From Avena insularis (taxonomy: Eukaryota; Streptophyta; Magnoliopsida; Poales; Poaceae), in the NCBI GenBank assembly GCA_023614405.1, contig CM042684.1, positions 203,428,941 through 203,492,940 of the forward strand: a stretch of 64,000 nt of DNA, read 5' to 3'. Under the pieces are notes generated by a model. It was not told where the DNA came from. It saw only the letters and a program-made list of their open reading frames with translations, and searched no databases. A program made the translations under genes and the position numbers. Shown here piece by piece: positions 44,460-56,157 of the stretch; within the stretch, counting starts at the first letter, position 1, and every line of letters starts with the position of its first letter.

Positions 44460-45084
44460 CACGCTAAGTGACCAAGGGTCCGTGAAGATCAAGCATACCG
44501 TATCGGTCTCCTTCACCATTGGCCCTTATAAAGACATGGTTGAGTGTGATGTGGTTCCTATGACAGTTTTCCACATGCTTCTTGGTCGACCATGGCAATT
44601 TGACAAGGCTGCTCAACATGATGGTTGCACCAATGTATACACCTTCAAATGGCTCAACAAAACATGTGTTTTGCAACCAATGACTCCTATCCAAATAATT
44701 GCGGACAATGCAAAGGCTTTAGCGAGGGCGCAAAGCACAACACCTACTTGTGAGAAGAGAGGTGAGAGACAGAACCACCTCATAGCGAGTGAGAGCCACA
44801 AGCCAAACTCGAGTGGAAAAACTAAGAGTGTTCTCCTTTTCACCAAAAGTGAGATGAGAGATGTTCAGAACAACCCATCCATCTTGCACTATGTCCTCCT
44901 TTGCAAGGGACTAGCGCAAGGAACTAATGAATTAACCAATGTTCCTCCATCTTTGATGAGTGTTTTGCAGGAATTCAAGGATGTGTTCCCCGAAGATCTT
45001 CCACATGGACTACCTCCTCTTCGCGGCATCGAACATCGCATTGACCTCATCCCCGGTGCACCACTTCCCAACCGTGCCGCTTAG
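44460..45084 (+). pseudogene. Protease remainder and RT leader region (element E)
   Basis: The frame resumes with SDQGSVKIKHTVSVSFTIGP, ECDVVPMTVFHMLLGRPWQF (protease C-terminal region), a spacer, and the region before RT (VFPEDLPHGLPPLRGIEHRI, LIPGAPLPNRAA). A TAG at 45082 takes the place of the Tyr codon seen in element C (PYRTNP). The same frame then continues into RT. Confidence 0.83.
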
Positions 45085-45723
45085 CGCACGAACCCGGAGG
45101 AGACAAAGGAGATTGAACGTCAAATCAACCAACTCGTCTCCAAAGGTTTGATCCAAGTTAGCACTAGTCCAAGTGCCATACCCGTGATTCTTGTTCCAAA
45201 GACGGATGATACGTTATGGTTATGCATGGACTGCCGTCCAATCAATGCTATCACTGTGCATTATCGACATCCCATACCATGTCTCGATGACATGCTTGAT
45301 GAATTGTGTGGAGCCACTATTTTTTTGAAAATTGATCTTCGTAGTGGTTACCATCAAATACGCATGGCTGAAGGTTATGAGTGGAAAACTGCCTTCAAGA
45401 CCAAACTTGGTCTCTATGAATGGTTGGTTATGCCCTTTGGTTTATCTAATGCCCCATCCACCTTCATGCGTCTTATGAATCACATCTTGTGTTCTCTCAT
45501 TGGAAAAAGTGTTGTTGTCTATTTCAATAATATTCTTGTTTTTAGCAAATCACTTGAGGACCATATTACACATGTCAAGGAAGTTTTGCAAATCCTTCGA
45601 CATAAAAAGCTTTATGCTAATCTTCCCAAGTGCACTTTTGCTAAAGACAAGTTGATTTTTCTTGGATTTGTCGTTTCTTCAAAGGGAATTGAAGTTGATG
45701 TTTCCAAGGTAAAGGACATATGA
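45085..45723 (+). pseudogene. Reverse transcriptase (element E), active site YFNN
   Basis: In frame after the [57 protein letters not shown] and [19 protein letters not shown]. The catalytic YFDD motif reads YFNN, both Asp codons (GAT) changed to AAT, which would abolish polymerisation. It ends at TGA (45721), where F1 has CGA. The RT connection and RNase H follow after a further one-base loss near 45810. Confidence 0.88.
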
Positions 45724-45833
45724 TATTGGCCCATCCCAACAAATGTGAGTGAACTCCGAAGTTTTCATGGGTTGGCCAGTTTCTATCGTCGCTTTGTGAA
45801 AGACTTTTCACCATTGCTTATCCTCTCAACGAG

Positions 45834-46322
45834 TTGACGAAAAAGAATGTCACCTTCGTGTGGGGCAAAGCACAACAAAAAGCTGTTGATGAACTTAAAA
45901 AGAGGCTCACCGAAGCACCTCTCCTTGTGTTACCGGATTTCACAAAAACTTTTGAGATAGAGTGTGATGCTAGTGGTATTGGCATTGGAGGAGTACTTAT
46001 GCAAAATGGACGTCCTATAGCCTATCATAGCGAGAAACTTAATGGTGCTCGCCTTAACCATCCAATTTATGACAAAGAGCTTCTTGCCTTAGTTCATGTC
46101 CTTCAAGTTTGGCAACACTACCTATGGCCCAAGGAATTTATCATAGATTCTGACCATGATTCGTTGAAATATCTCAAAGGCCAAGCTAACTTGAGAAAGA
46201 GACACACTAAGTGGGTTGAGTTCATGGAGTCTTTTCCGTACATTGTCAAGTATAAGAAGGGCAAAGATAATGTAGTTGCGGACGCTTTGTCTCGCAAACA
46301 CAAGCCTTCTTACCAGACTTGA
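45834..46322 (+). pseudogene. RNase H (element E)
   Basis: [73 protein letters not shown] and [12 protein letters not shown] are all present. The two bases lost near 46302 (CAAACACAAG for CAAACATACAAG) shift the frame and end it. Apart from that, the RNase H domain is complete. Confidence 0.87.
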
Positions 46323-47052
46323 AATCAACGTGTTGGGTCTTGAGGAAATAAAATCTTTGTATGCTTCCGACCCGTTCTTTGAACCAATTTTCGCAAAGTG
46401 CTCCAATGACAAAGGAGTTGATGATTTCTATTTGCATAAGGGTTTTCTCTTTAAACAAAACAAACTTTGCATTCCGAAATCGTCGTTCCAACTTTTGCTT
46501 CTCCAAGAATCTCATGGTGGAGGCCTTATGGGTCACTTTGGCCGTGACAAGACTTTGGATATGCTCTCCACTCACTACTTCTGGCCCAAGATGAAGCGCG
46601 ACGTGGAGCGCTACGTTCAACGATGCACGACATGTGTTCAATCTAAGTCGCAAGCTAATCCCTATGATCTTTATATGCCATTGCCTATTCCTCATACACC
46701 TTGGTCCGACATTAGCATGGATTTCGTGTTAGGATTACCTAGATCTAAGCATGGTCATGACTCTATATTTGTTGTCGTCGATCGCTTTTCAAAAATGGCA
46801 CACTTCATACCGTGCCATAAGACCGACGATGCTTCACATGTTGCAAATCTGTTTTTCAGGGAAATCGTCCATCTTCACGGTGTGCCAAGAACAATTGTCT
46901 CTGACCGCGGCGTCAAATTCATGAGCTACTTATGGAAGACACTCATGACCAAGCTCGCGTCAAGATCCTCTTTTCATCCGCGTCACATCCTCAAACCGAT
47001 GGACAAACCGAGGTTGTCAACCAAAGCCTCGGAACTCTTCTACGTGTGCTGA
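46276..47052 (+). pseudogene. Integrase N-terminal two thirds (element E)
   Basis: Meaningful sequence begins near 46303 with [20 protein letters not shown], then [39 protein letters not shown] (HHCC finger) and [19 protein letters not shown] with the catalytic Asp, and [10 protein letters not shown] with the second. A one-base loss near 46957 (GCTCGCGTC) throws the rest out of frame. Confidence 0.87.
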
Positions 47053-47603
47053 TCAAGAAGAACTTGAAGGATTGGGAGGAATGCATTCCCCATGACGAGT
47101 TCTCCTACAATCGTGCCAAGCACTCAACAACCAAGATGAGTCCATTCATGATCGTCTATGGTTTCGAGCCCCTCACCACACTCGACATCCTACCACTACC
47201 TCTCCATGAGCGCACGAACATGGCCGTTGAGAAGTGCACACAAGCTATGAAGAAACTTCATGAAGAAACAAGAACTACTATTGAACAACAAGTACTTCAC
47301 CAAGCTTCAAGGTTAAACAAGGACAAGAAGGAGATGATATTTGAAGAAGGTGATCTTGTGTGGATACACCTAAGCAAAGACCGCTTCCCCAAGGAACACG
47401 ACTCCAAACTCAAGCCAAGAGGAGATGGTCCCTTGAAGGTCCTCAAAAGAATCAACAACAACGCCTACAACATCGACATACCGACCTCCAAGTACCTTGC
47501 AAGCAATACATTCAATGTGAAGGATCTCTCACCCTACCATGGAGATGTTCAAGATGATAACCACGAAGAGTCGAGAACGACTCTTTCCCAAGGGGGGAGC
47601 TGA
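46932..47603 (+). pseudogene. Integrase C-terminal third (element E)
   Basis: In the neighbouring frame from about 46960: [20 protein letters not shown] with the catalytic Glu, [57 protein letters not shown] and YLASNTFNVKDLSPYHGD. It ends SRTTLSQGGS with TGA, whose first base is the first base of the LTR. The G6 tract sets this stop; the LTR-encoded TRARAK frame lies one base away. Confidence 0.88.
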
Positions 47604-48619
47604 TGCAGCCCGTCCTACGGACGCTCCTACATCTACACCAACAAGTCCCCCAAGTGGACCCATGACTCGTGCTCGAGCCAAACTCCTACAAGCTAAGGTG
47701 AACTCGCTCCTCTCCTCTTGCCAATATGATACCTCCTTGGATGGTGTGCTACTTCATGCAACTACTCTATGCATCATCAGGTATGAACTTCGACACATCA
47801 CCAAGCACCCAAGTATGGAGAACAAGGAGCAGAGCGTGAAGCAGAAGCCGCTGGAGCTGCTCAGACCGGAGTCTCCTGTCTGCGCACACCGGAGTCTCCG
47901 GCCTGCCAAAGTCTCCGGCCTGAAGACACCGGAGACTCCGGCCCTCTCTCCGGTCTGACCCCTGCACCGGGCCCTGGGACAATTTGAAGGCCCCTCTGGA
48001 GGCTGGTCCAGAGGCTACACCGGATTCTCCGGCCTGCACACCGGAGTCTCCGGTCCGACTGTCACCAGGCATGAAAAGGCCTTTGGGCCTGCGGCCCATG
48101 TACCCCTTAGTTCGTCCAGAACTTGTCTTTTATTCCTAAAGTACCCCTGTTTAAGTGGCGGGCCTATATATAGTCCCTCACCTCCATTATAAACCCTAGG
48201 CATGATATTGGAATTAGTGGAAACCCCTTTATGGATCTATCTAGTTCTTGCCTCATGCTCCTTGACCAAGGAGCACCAATATCCCCAAACCTCGTTGGAG
48301 TTTGCATCGTGCCTCCGCGTTGTACAAGACCTAGGCATCGGAGTCCCTTTGCCTAGACGTCTAGATCTCACCGAGTCTCCCATCTCGTCGTGCCAGTTCA
48401 AGAGAGAGTCCTCCACCCGACGCTGATCCTAGGGATAGCGCCGGACCGGTCACCGCCGGCGTGAGCTATTGGTGTGTATCGTGGATTTGTGTGTGTGTTC
48501 ATCGCGTTCTTCATGCGTGAGTTCATCGTGTTCATACTTCCCTCCTTCCCCCGCACTCCATCCTTGATTTGAGTGGAAATCGTGAAAGATCGGGCCACCC
48601 TAGAGGTTTGCCCTCAACA
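47601..48619 (+). repeat. 3' LTR of E
   Basis: The LTR is 1019 bp. It contains the GPMTRARAKLLQAKVNSLL frame (about 47655-47711), palindromes including CCGGAGTCTCCGG (47889-47901) and CCGGAGACTCCGG (47929-47941) with more near 48018-48052, TATATATA (48165-48172), a telo-box (48191-48200) and the hairpin (48257-48274). Confidence 0.93.
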
Positions 48620-48655
48620 CCTTGACTCCCCGGCAACAGCGCCAAAAAAAGTCTT
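48620..48655 (-). other. Primer binding site region of D
   Basis: The minus strand reads TGGCGCTGTTGCCGGGGA at 48644-48627, close to TGGCGCCGTCGCCGG, the complement of an Asp-type tRNA 3' end. It lies 11 bases after the LTR. A second, better copy lies inside the LTR at 48696-48713. Confidence 0.65.
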
Positions 48656-50300
48656 TGATGGCGCATGGTTGACGTGGGAGCTTCTTCTTCTTTAATCCCC
48701 GGCAACGGCGCCAGAAAAAGTCTTCCTGGCCCAAGATATATCGAGCTCATTGGGGTACACCAAGAGGAAGGTATGATGAGCACAGCAGTAAGTTTTCCCT
48801 CAGTACGAAACCAAGGTTATCAATCCAGTAGGAGCAAGGAAACACCCCAAAGGTGTTGCTAGCTGAACTTTGGCAGGGCGCACTACCGGTGTCAGCCGCA
48901 ACATGGAGACCTGCACAACACAACCACATAACTCTGTCCCCAACTTGCAATGAGGTTGTCAATCTCACCGGTTTTGCTGAAAACAAAGGATTAAACGTAT
49001 CGAATGGAAGGAAGTGATAGTTTGCAGAAAGTAAACACAAAGCAGTAAACAGTTTGTAGATTGAATGTAAAAGAAAGGACTGGGGTCCATAGTTCACTAG
49101 AGGTGGCTCTTCTTAAGATAGATAACATATGGGTGAACAAATTACAGCGGGGCAATTGACAAACATCGAGAAAGAATACAAGCATATACTAATCATCTTG
49201 ACTCCTTTGAGACTTGATTGGGCATTACAACATTATACATAGACCGTCATCCAACTGCATCTATGACTAATAATCCACCTTCAGGTTATCATCCGAACCC
49301 CCTCCAGTATTAAGTTGCAAGCAACAGATTATTGCATTACGAATTGCGTGTAAATTAAAGAATACGATTGTTCTATGAACAAAGGATTGTTGTTTTCGCC
49401 CTAGTAGCCACAACACATCTAGTAACTTAGTGATTTATGTCACTTCCCCAGATTACCAGAGGCATGAACCCACTATCGAGCATAAATACTAAATCTTGGA
49501 GTTGCTAGCATCTACTTGGCCAAGATAGCTACTAACAATGTAAAACATGCAAGATCACAAATAACAAAGACATGATAGAATCAATAATCAATCTGAAATA
49601 GCATCTCAATATCCATCGGATCCCCGCAAACACAACATGCAGAATTACAAATAGATGATCTTGATCATGAACGGAGCTCACAAGATCTAAACATGAAAGC
49701 TCAAAGGAGGAGAACCAGCCATCTAGCTACTACATGGACCCGTAGTTTAGAGATGAACTACTCACGCATCACACTGGAGGCTTGCATGATGATGAAGAAG
49801 GCCTCCAGGGTGAATTCCCTCTCGGTGAGGTGCCGGAAGAGCTTCAGATCCCTCCCGATCTAGGGATGGAGATGACGGCGTCTACAGACTCTTTCGTGGA
49901 ATTTTGATCGGGTACTTAGGGTTTCTGTATCAGAGGAAATATATAGGTGGAAGGAGAGGCCGAGGGTGCTTGGGCGGCAGACCACCCACAGCACGGGCGC
50001 CTGGCCTGTGGCCAGTGGTGTGGCCGGGCCTAGCCCCTCTCTGTCTCGTATTCTGGCTCCAGATGTCTCCCAGTAAAATAGCGACTTTGGCTTTTGTCCT
50101 GTCCAATTCCGAGAATATTCATTGTTTGACTTCCTGAAACCAAAACCAGCAGAAAACAGGCAGCTGGCACTATGGCTCTTGTTAATAGGTTAGTCCAAGA
50201 AATCATATGAAAATTACTCCAAAGCGTGGACAAAACATAAGAAAGTAGATAAAACCAAGCATGGAACATCAAAAATTATAGATACATTTGCAATGTATCA
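48656..50300 (-). repeat. 5' LTR of D
   Basis: The LTR is 1645 bp, the partner of 22328-23981, ending AATGTATCA and followed by the duplication GTGTG. It holds the internal primer-site copy at 48696-48713. No gene. Confidence 0.9.
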
Positions 50301-51303
50301 GTGTGTTATTCTCCTAAACCACCACCAGAGTCATTCCATGTGTCTTCTTTTCCTAAACCACATGGATCCACCAGAATCATTGCATGTGTGTTCCTTTTCT
50401 AAACCACATGGATCCACCAGTGTCATTGCATGTGTGTTCCTTTCCTAAACCACATGGATCCACCAGAGTCATTGCATGTGTGTTCCTTTCCTAAACCACA
50501 TTGATTCACCAGAGTCATTGCATGTGGTTTCTTTTGCTAAACCACCACCAGAGTCATTGCATGTGTCTTATTTTCCCAAACCACATAGATCCAGCAGAGT
50601 TATTGCATATGTGTTCTTTTCCTAAACCACCACTAGAATCATTGCATGTGTGTTCCTTTCATAAACCACATGGCTCCACCAGATTCATTGCGTATGTGTT
50701 CCTTTCCTGCACCACATGGATCCACTAGAGTAATTACATGTGTGTTCCTTTCCTAAACCACATTGATCCACCAGAGTCATTGCATGTGTGTTCTTTTCCT
50801 AACCCATCGTGAGAGTCATTGCATGTGCGTTCTTTTCCTAAACCACCACTAACATTGCATGTGTGTTCTTTTCCTAAACTACAAACTACAGTCATTGTCT
50901 GTGTGTTCCTTTCCTAAACCACCATTAGAATTATTGCATGTGTGTTCCTTTCCTAAACCACATTGATCCATCAGAGTCATTGCATGTGTGTACTTTTCCT
51001 AAACCACCACCAGAGTCCTTGCGTGTGTGTTCCTTTCCTAAACCACATGGGTCCACTAGAGTCATTGCATGTGTGCTCCTTTCCTAAACCACCACCAAAG
51101 TCATTGCATGTGTGTTCTTTTCCTAAACCACCACTAGAGTCATTGCATGTGTGTTCCTTTCCTAAACCACCACCAGAGTCATTACATGTGTTTTGTTTTC
51201 CTAAACCACCACCAGAGTCATTGCATGTGTGTTCCTTACCTAAACCACATGGATCCACCAGAGTCATTGCATGTGTGTTCTTTTCCTAAACCACCAACAA
51301 AGA
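50301..51303. repeat. Minisatellite array, segment 4
   Basis: It resumes exactly where segment 3 stopped (GTGTG then TTATTCTCCTAAACC). Long and short units are mixed; a run of short units at 51075-51235 gives an accidental 39-bp-periodic open frame on both strands. It ends at 51303, where T2 begins; AAAGA (51299-51303) is the presumed target duplication. Confidence 0.92.
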
Positions 51304-54300
51304 TGTAACAACCTCGGACCCTACGCTCTAAGTTCAAGCCTGGATGAAACGGAAGTGGTTAAAATAGTACAGCGGGGGCCCATGGGCCTCCCACGTGTAG
51401 ACCCGTCGGCCATCCCAACCACTTCCAAGACTTCGGGACAAGAGCGAGCGGCGTAGGCAACAGGCGAAGAGATCAAATACATACACAAGTGAGTATGTAT
51501 GGAAGCTACCTTACAACAGTTCTCAGAGCCATTCCATCTAAAAGAAATAGCAATATTGCAACGCCATATGGCAAGATCCAAATATCCTAGATAGAGATAA
51601 TAGTTTAGGATAGCTCCTCATACATCAAACATCAGAGTATCAGGCGGAAACGGAAAACAAGATCCGAGTATGGATAAGAAGCAAATCGGCATAAGGTGCC
51701 ACATAAATAAACACATCCCGCCGATAGATCTCGCAGATCCCCATCCCCGGAATCTCTACACCGAGTGATCGTTGCCAACATCATCTGTCTCCTCCACCCA
51801 GTATCCATCTTGCGAATACACCTGTTCATCTGAACAAAACAATTTATCGTGTGAGACCCTAGGGGTACTCAGCAAGTCTTTATGCCTCTAAAGGGGACAT
51901 ATACCTAGGGTGACGCAATTGGAGCAAAAGATAATAACTAACAAGTCTAAAGAGACTCGCTAACCATCTGCCTAACCATTGAGAGACGGATGTCCGTTAA
52001 TTAGTAAGAACAGTTATAATAGTATAGAGTAACAGATCCATCCTCCTTCTCGCTTACCAACGAGAAAGCGGACGAACAACCCATCTGTTGGCAGTTTTAT
52101 TAACCATTCCATGAGTACTGCACTATTTACTACTCAGGTATTTAGTCAGATTTAAAGCGGTACTTTAGTTATACTTGTCTATGATCGAGAAACTGTGCTC
52201 CAAGTCGTCCATAACCGCGGACACGGCTTTCAGAAAGATTTACCCTGCAGGGGTGCACAATAAGCAACACACACTCGATCAACCTCGGAAAAACCAACTC
52301 AAAACCCAACGAGGCATTCATGACAAAGCGATCACAGGATTTATAAAATATTTCAGGGGGGCACTCCACTAAGCTACCCGCAAGGAAGTTGGCCGGCTCC
52401 GGAACGGACCCAGGGTTTGTGTGGACGGCGGTAAACGACTGGGAACCCGAAAGTGTGACTGGGCTTGTCGATACAGCAAAAACGTGTCACGATCCAAAAC
52501 AGTATAGGTGCTCCACGCATGGCATAAGTACAGGATAGTAATAAAACCCCAAACTAGTTTGTGGCCCCAAGAAATAGAAATGAATCAAGCTCTGGCTCAG
52601 GGGGTCCACGGCCTCCCGGATGTGGATAGTGCGAATAGTCAAGGAACAGGAATCAAGTACTCGGGGTCCTACGGGACACAAGTGAGCATGAAAAACCAAA
52701 TAACAGATATTGCTCACCGGTGCCTCTTTCATTAGTTATCCCATTACTACTCAGGTAAAGTTGTTTAGGTACCTCGTTATCCATCAGACACTCACATACC
52801 CTACACATGCTGTTCTACGACTCGCATGGCTCAAACAACTCCTGTAGCAATGGCTCATGGGATGGAGGAACAAGCTTCGGTGGGGTTTTCAAAGTAAAGG
52901 CTATGCAGTACTTGGGATTCAGTTTAATGCAATCGCGACTCAATGATGCAAGAATAAGATAGAGGCAATAGGTACTATATGTATGCAAGCATGTGGTAGT
53001 GCTTGCCTGGCAGCTCAGTTGAAGCGAGAGACGTATCTGGGTAGTACTCCTGGGATTCCTGATATTTCCCCTGCTCGGCGTCTATTCGAAGAAGAACCAA
53101 ACAAACAAGGGCCAACATAAATAAAGTGCACAAGCATATGAATAAAATGCGACAAGCAAACAAGCATGCCATGATGAACGATGCATAATTTACATGGCAA
53201 TAATGTAGCATGGCATGGGTGAGGTGTGGGGTACAAGAATAAAGCATTTTATTAGGTTTTAGTCATGTTTTGCTCCCATATAACTTGCTGTCCACTTAAT
53301 ATTTAGATGATGTATGCTGCAATTCAGAACAAGGACTGCATAAACAGAACGGTCTCGTCACGCTGATCGATTTAGACATATTATTTGTCAAATTTGGAGT
53401 TGTAGATTTAAAGTTATTAATTAATTAAGAAAAGGCATTTTTAATGCAATTAAACAATTTCGAAAATTTAAATTAGTCAAACATTGATTTGGATGGCAGA
53501 TTTGAAATCCTCACATTTTTTCTGATTCAAAAACATATATTATTTGTATTATTTGGTATTGCCAGAATAAAGATATTAATTTCTGGATTTTAAAATCATA
53601 TAAACAAATTCTGGAATTATTTTTAATATAGAAAAAGGTCACAGAACTTTTCGCACACAACTGAACCTAGCCACAGACGCTGACGCGTGGGGCCCGACTG
53701 ACTCAGCGCAGTGAGCTGGCGATGGGTAAGGCGGGGTTTTCTCTAGACTTTTCTCACCTCAAGGTTTCCTAGCCACAGAGGATGATGTGGTGGGCCTCCG
53801 AGGGCCCACATACAAGGCCTTGTGGCCGGACATGTGGGCGAGCCGGGGCACGGGGGGGGACTGGTCTATGACAGACAGCTTCTCCTAGGGGTGTTTTTAG
53901 AAAAAGGGTCTAGGCTGTGAACTGGAACTGTCGAAACTGAAACAGATCTGCAGCTAGCTGGACCGATGTTTCGGAGAAGATTGCGAGCAAACCATCAAGA
54001 ATCTCGCGAAGCCACAAAAACCAAAAGTGTAGGGGAGACTAAGGCCTACAACTTTCGTCTTAGGGGTTTCATCAGAGGTGGACCAGGTTGTCCGAGATCT
54101 GGTGATGAACAGAGGCCAATTACCGATCGGGAAAAACGTGCTGAAGGCAGTTTTGACAGGGAAAAATCTCGATCTTCTGGAGAAGATGGCAAGAGCTATG
54201 GTGGATGGTTTTGGGCGTATAGGTAGTCGTTTCGAAGAGGGAAGTTAGGGCTACGTTTTTGGTGTTTGGGGATTTCGCGAAGAAGGTCTCCAGCAACAGG

Positions 54301-56120
54301 AAAATTGTGAAGAACAGAGATGCAGTAGCAGTGGTGGCGGTGGCGTGTGGCAGCAGAGCTGCTGACGGAGGCTTGGTGATACCGCATGAGAGGGAGGAGA
54401 AGAGCATGTCCGACGGGTAGAGGGGCTCACCAGAGGCTCACGTGAGCGGTTCTAGAGGCAGAGGTGGAGGTGATCCGCGATGGGGCTTGGCGGCAGATCC
54501 AGCCGGCCAAGAAGGCGAGGCTTCTCCGGCGTGCTCCGGGGCAGCTCCTGGTGCGAGGTGACAGTGAGAACGGCGTACTAGCACTTCCCGTCTATCCCCA
54601 CCTTTGAGCACCACTTCTCCACCGGCTAACAACCGAGGCCGAGGCTAGGGTTTAGGAAGACCATGGCCATGGCTAGGGGAAGAGCAAGGGGACAGAGGGA
54701 TCTAGGCACCTCCTGGATAGGGTCTGAGGTGGGTGAGGTGTGGGGTAGATGAGGGAGGAGGGTAGATCACATGGGGAGGGTGGTAGATTTTGTAAAAGGT
54801 GAGGAGGGGGTGATCAGGCTAGGTCCTCCTCCCTTCCTCTGTCTCTTGTCCTATAGCAACGAGAAGAGAGGGGACACGGGTCAGAGAGGAGCAACTTGGG
54901 GGGGGGGGTCTGGTGGTTGCTGGTCCAAGCCAAAGGAGGAAGGAATGGGGTCCGGCTAGGGTTCCAAGAGGGGCATGGTGGCTCGGCATAGGCTAGGTCT
55001 AGACAGGGAGAGTTGTGGGTCGAGCCGGGGGTGTACAGGGAGGTTCGGCCTGGTAGTGGTGGTGGTGAGAAAAGAGAGGAGGTGAGAGTTTTTATTGAAC
55101 AGATGGTGGTGGTAGATGAGATGGAGAGAGAGATGTTTAGGGTTATTGCGGTGCACATGGCAAGGAAAGAAGAGATCAAGATGGTGAGGGTGAGTTTAAG
55201 AGGTAAGGAGACTCCACATGTATATGCATGCCCTAGGCTCAACAAAACAAAATGGATGTGCCCTAAGAATGGTGGAGAAAAAGAAAAGAGCACACTTGGC
55301 TTGATCCTCAAAAGGCCATGATCCACTCAAAATCCATGGAAAACCAAAGAAAAGGGGATGGTGATGATCTTGCATGGCCCATGCATAAATAATAAATAAC
55401 CCCAATTCTAGTCGTGAAAACAACTATCTTCAATCATGGCCATATATTCTTGCATGCATGCCAAAGTATTTGATTAAAACCATTCAAAGAAGAAGCTTGC
55501 TTGACATATGGGAGTAATTAGTATATGCACATGTATGAGGATAAATGGCCATGATAGTGTGTATTTTTTCACTAGAGCACTTGTAGCCAAATATAGCCCC
55601 ATACATGAGCATATAGTAAATAAAATCCATATAGAGACTTAGATGCAACATCTCTACTCACATGTCATGCCAAATGGCCATAAGGCTTCCCATAATCAAT
55701 ATTGTGAGAACAACATGTATCATGTATGGAAGCATGTAGAAAGAAGTGGATCCACCCCAACACATATGAGCTAGATTGAAAAGCCAAAGGGAAATATAAA
55801 AGCTCATGTATAATTGGGATGGTGGAATTATAAGGTAGTGACAAGTTAAGGTGGTGGAGTTGGAAAATATATGCCCCCAACTCAAATTGGGCATTAACAC
55901 TAAATCAAGAACCAACTACAATGTATCAAGAGGCAAATACAATTAATAAATGCATATGAGATAAGAACCAAATGAAAAAGGGTTTTATATGATGCTCAAA
56001 TGCAAGGTGGCATGATGACATGAGCATGATATAATTATGATGCAACGAAAATATTTAGGAAGTAGCATTTTATTATTAGTCCATGTAGCATTACAGATGT
56101 TAGACAGATGGGATGCTACA
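51304..56120 (-). repeat. 3' LTR of T2
   Basis: The LTR is 4817 bp. The first 2.5 kb align with 61456-64000, with small indels. A GC-rich section at about 53690-55110 contains AAACCCTAGC (minus, 54653-54644) and a G9 run near 54898. The section 55330-56100 is AT-rich with no open frame of note. I support no gene in it. Confidence 0.9.
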
Positions 56121-56157
56121 ACTCTCCCCCACTAAACAGGAATCTCGCCCCGAGATT

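Larger units (their letters stand above)
27922..48619 (+). mobile_element. Element E: near-complete family 1 Ty3/gypsy copy, split by T1
   Basis: It starts TGATGCATCC and ends CCTCAACA. The flanks are CCTTC (27917-27921) and CCTTG (48620-48624), a 4-of-5 target duplication inside D. Without T1 (28163-40172 plus one GTGAA) the element is about 8.7 kb: left LTR in two parts (27922-28162, 40178-40957), primer site, leader, gag, protease, RT, RNase H, integrase and right LTR 47601-48619. It is the most complete family 1 copy, but it carries at least three nonsense codons and about five frameshifts. Confidence 0.93.
22328..50300 (-). mobile_element. Element D: non-autonomous LTR retrotransposon, split by E
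   Basis: The ends TGATGGCG and AATGTATCA and the duplicated GTGTG at 22323-22327 and 50301-50305 define one insertion. After removing E (27922-48619) the element is about 7.3 kb: left LTR 22328-23981, internal 23982-27921 plus 48620-48655, right LTR 48656-50300. In minus orientation the LTR starts TGATACATTGC, a start common in grass elements. No gag, protease, RT or integrase is recognisable. One degenerate reading frame of unknown function remains. It resembles large non-autonomous derivatives that depend on partner elements. Confidence 0.9.

Noticed and set aside
53966..54226. Possible gene in the GC-rich part of the T2 LTR
   Set aside because: Short frames on both strands, no domain, and an LTR context.
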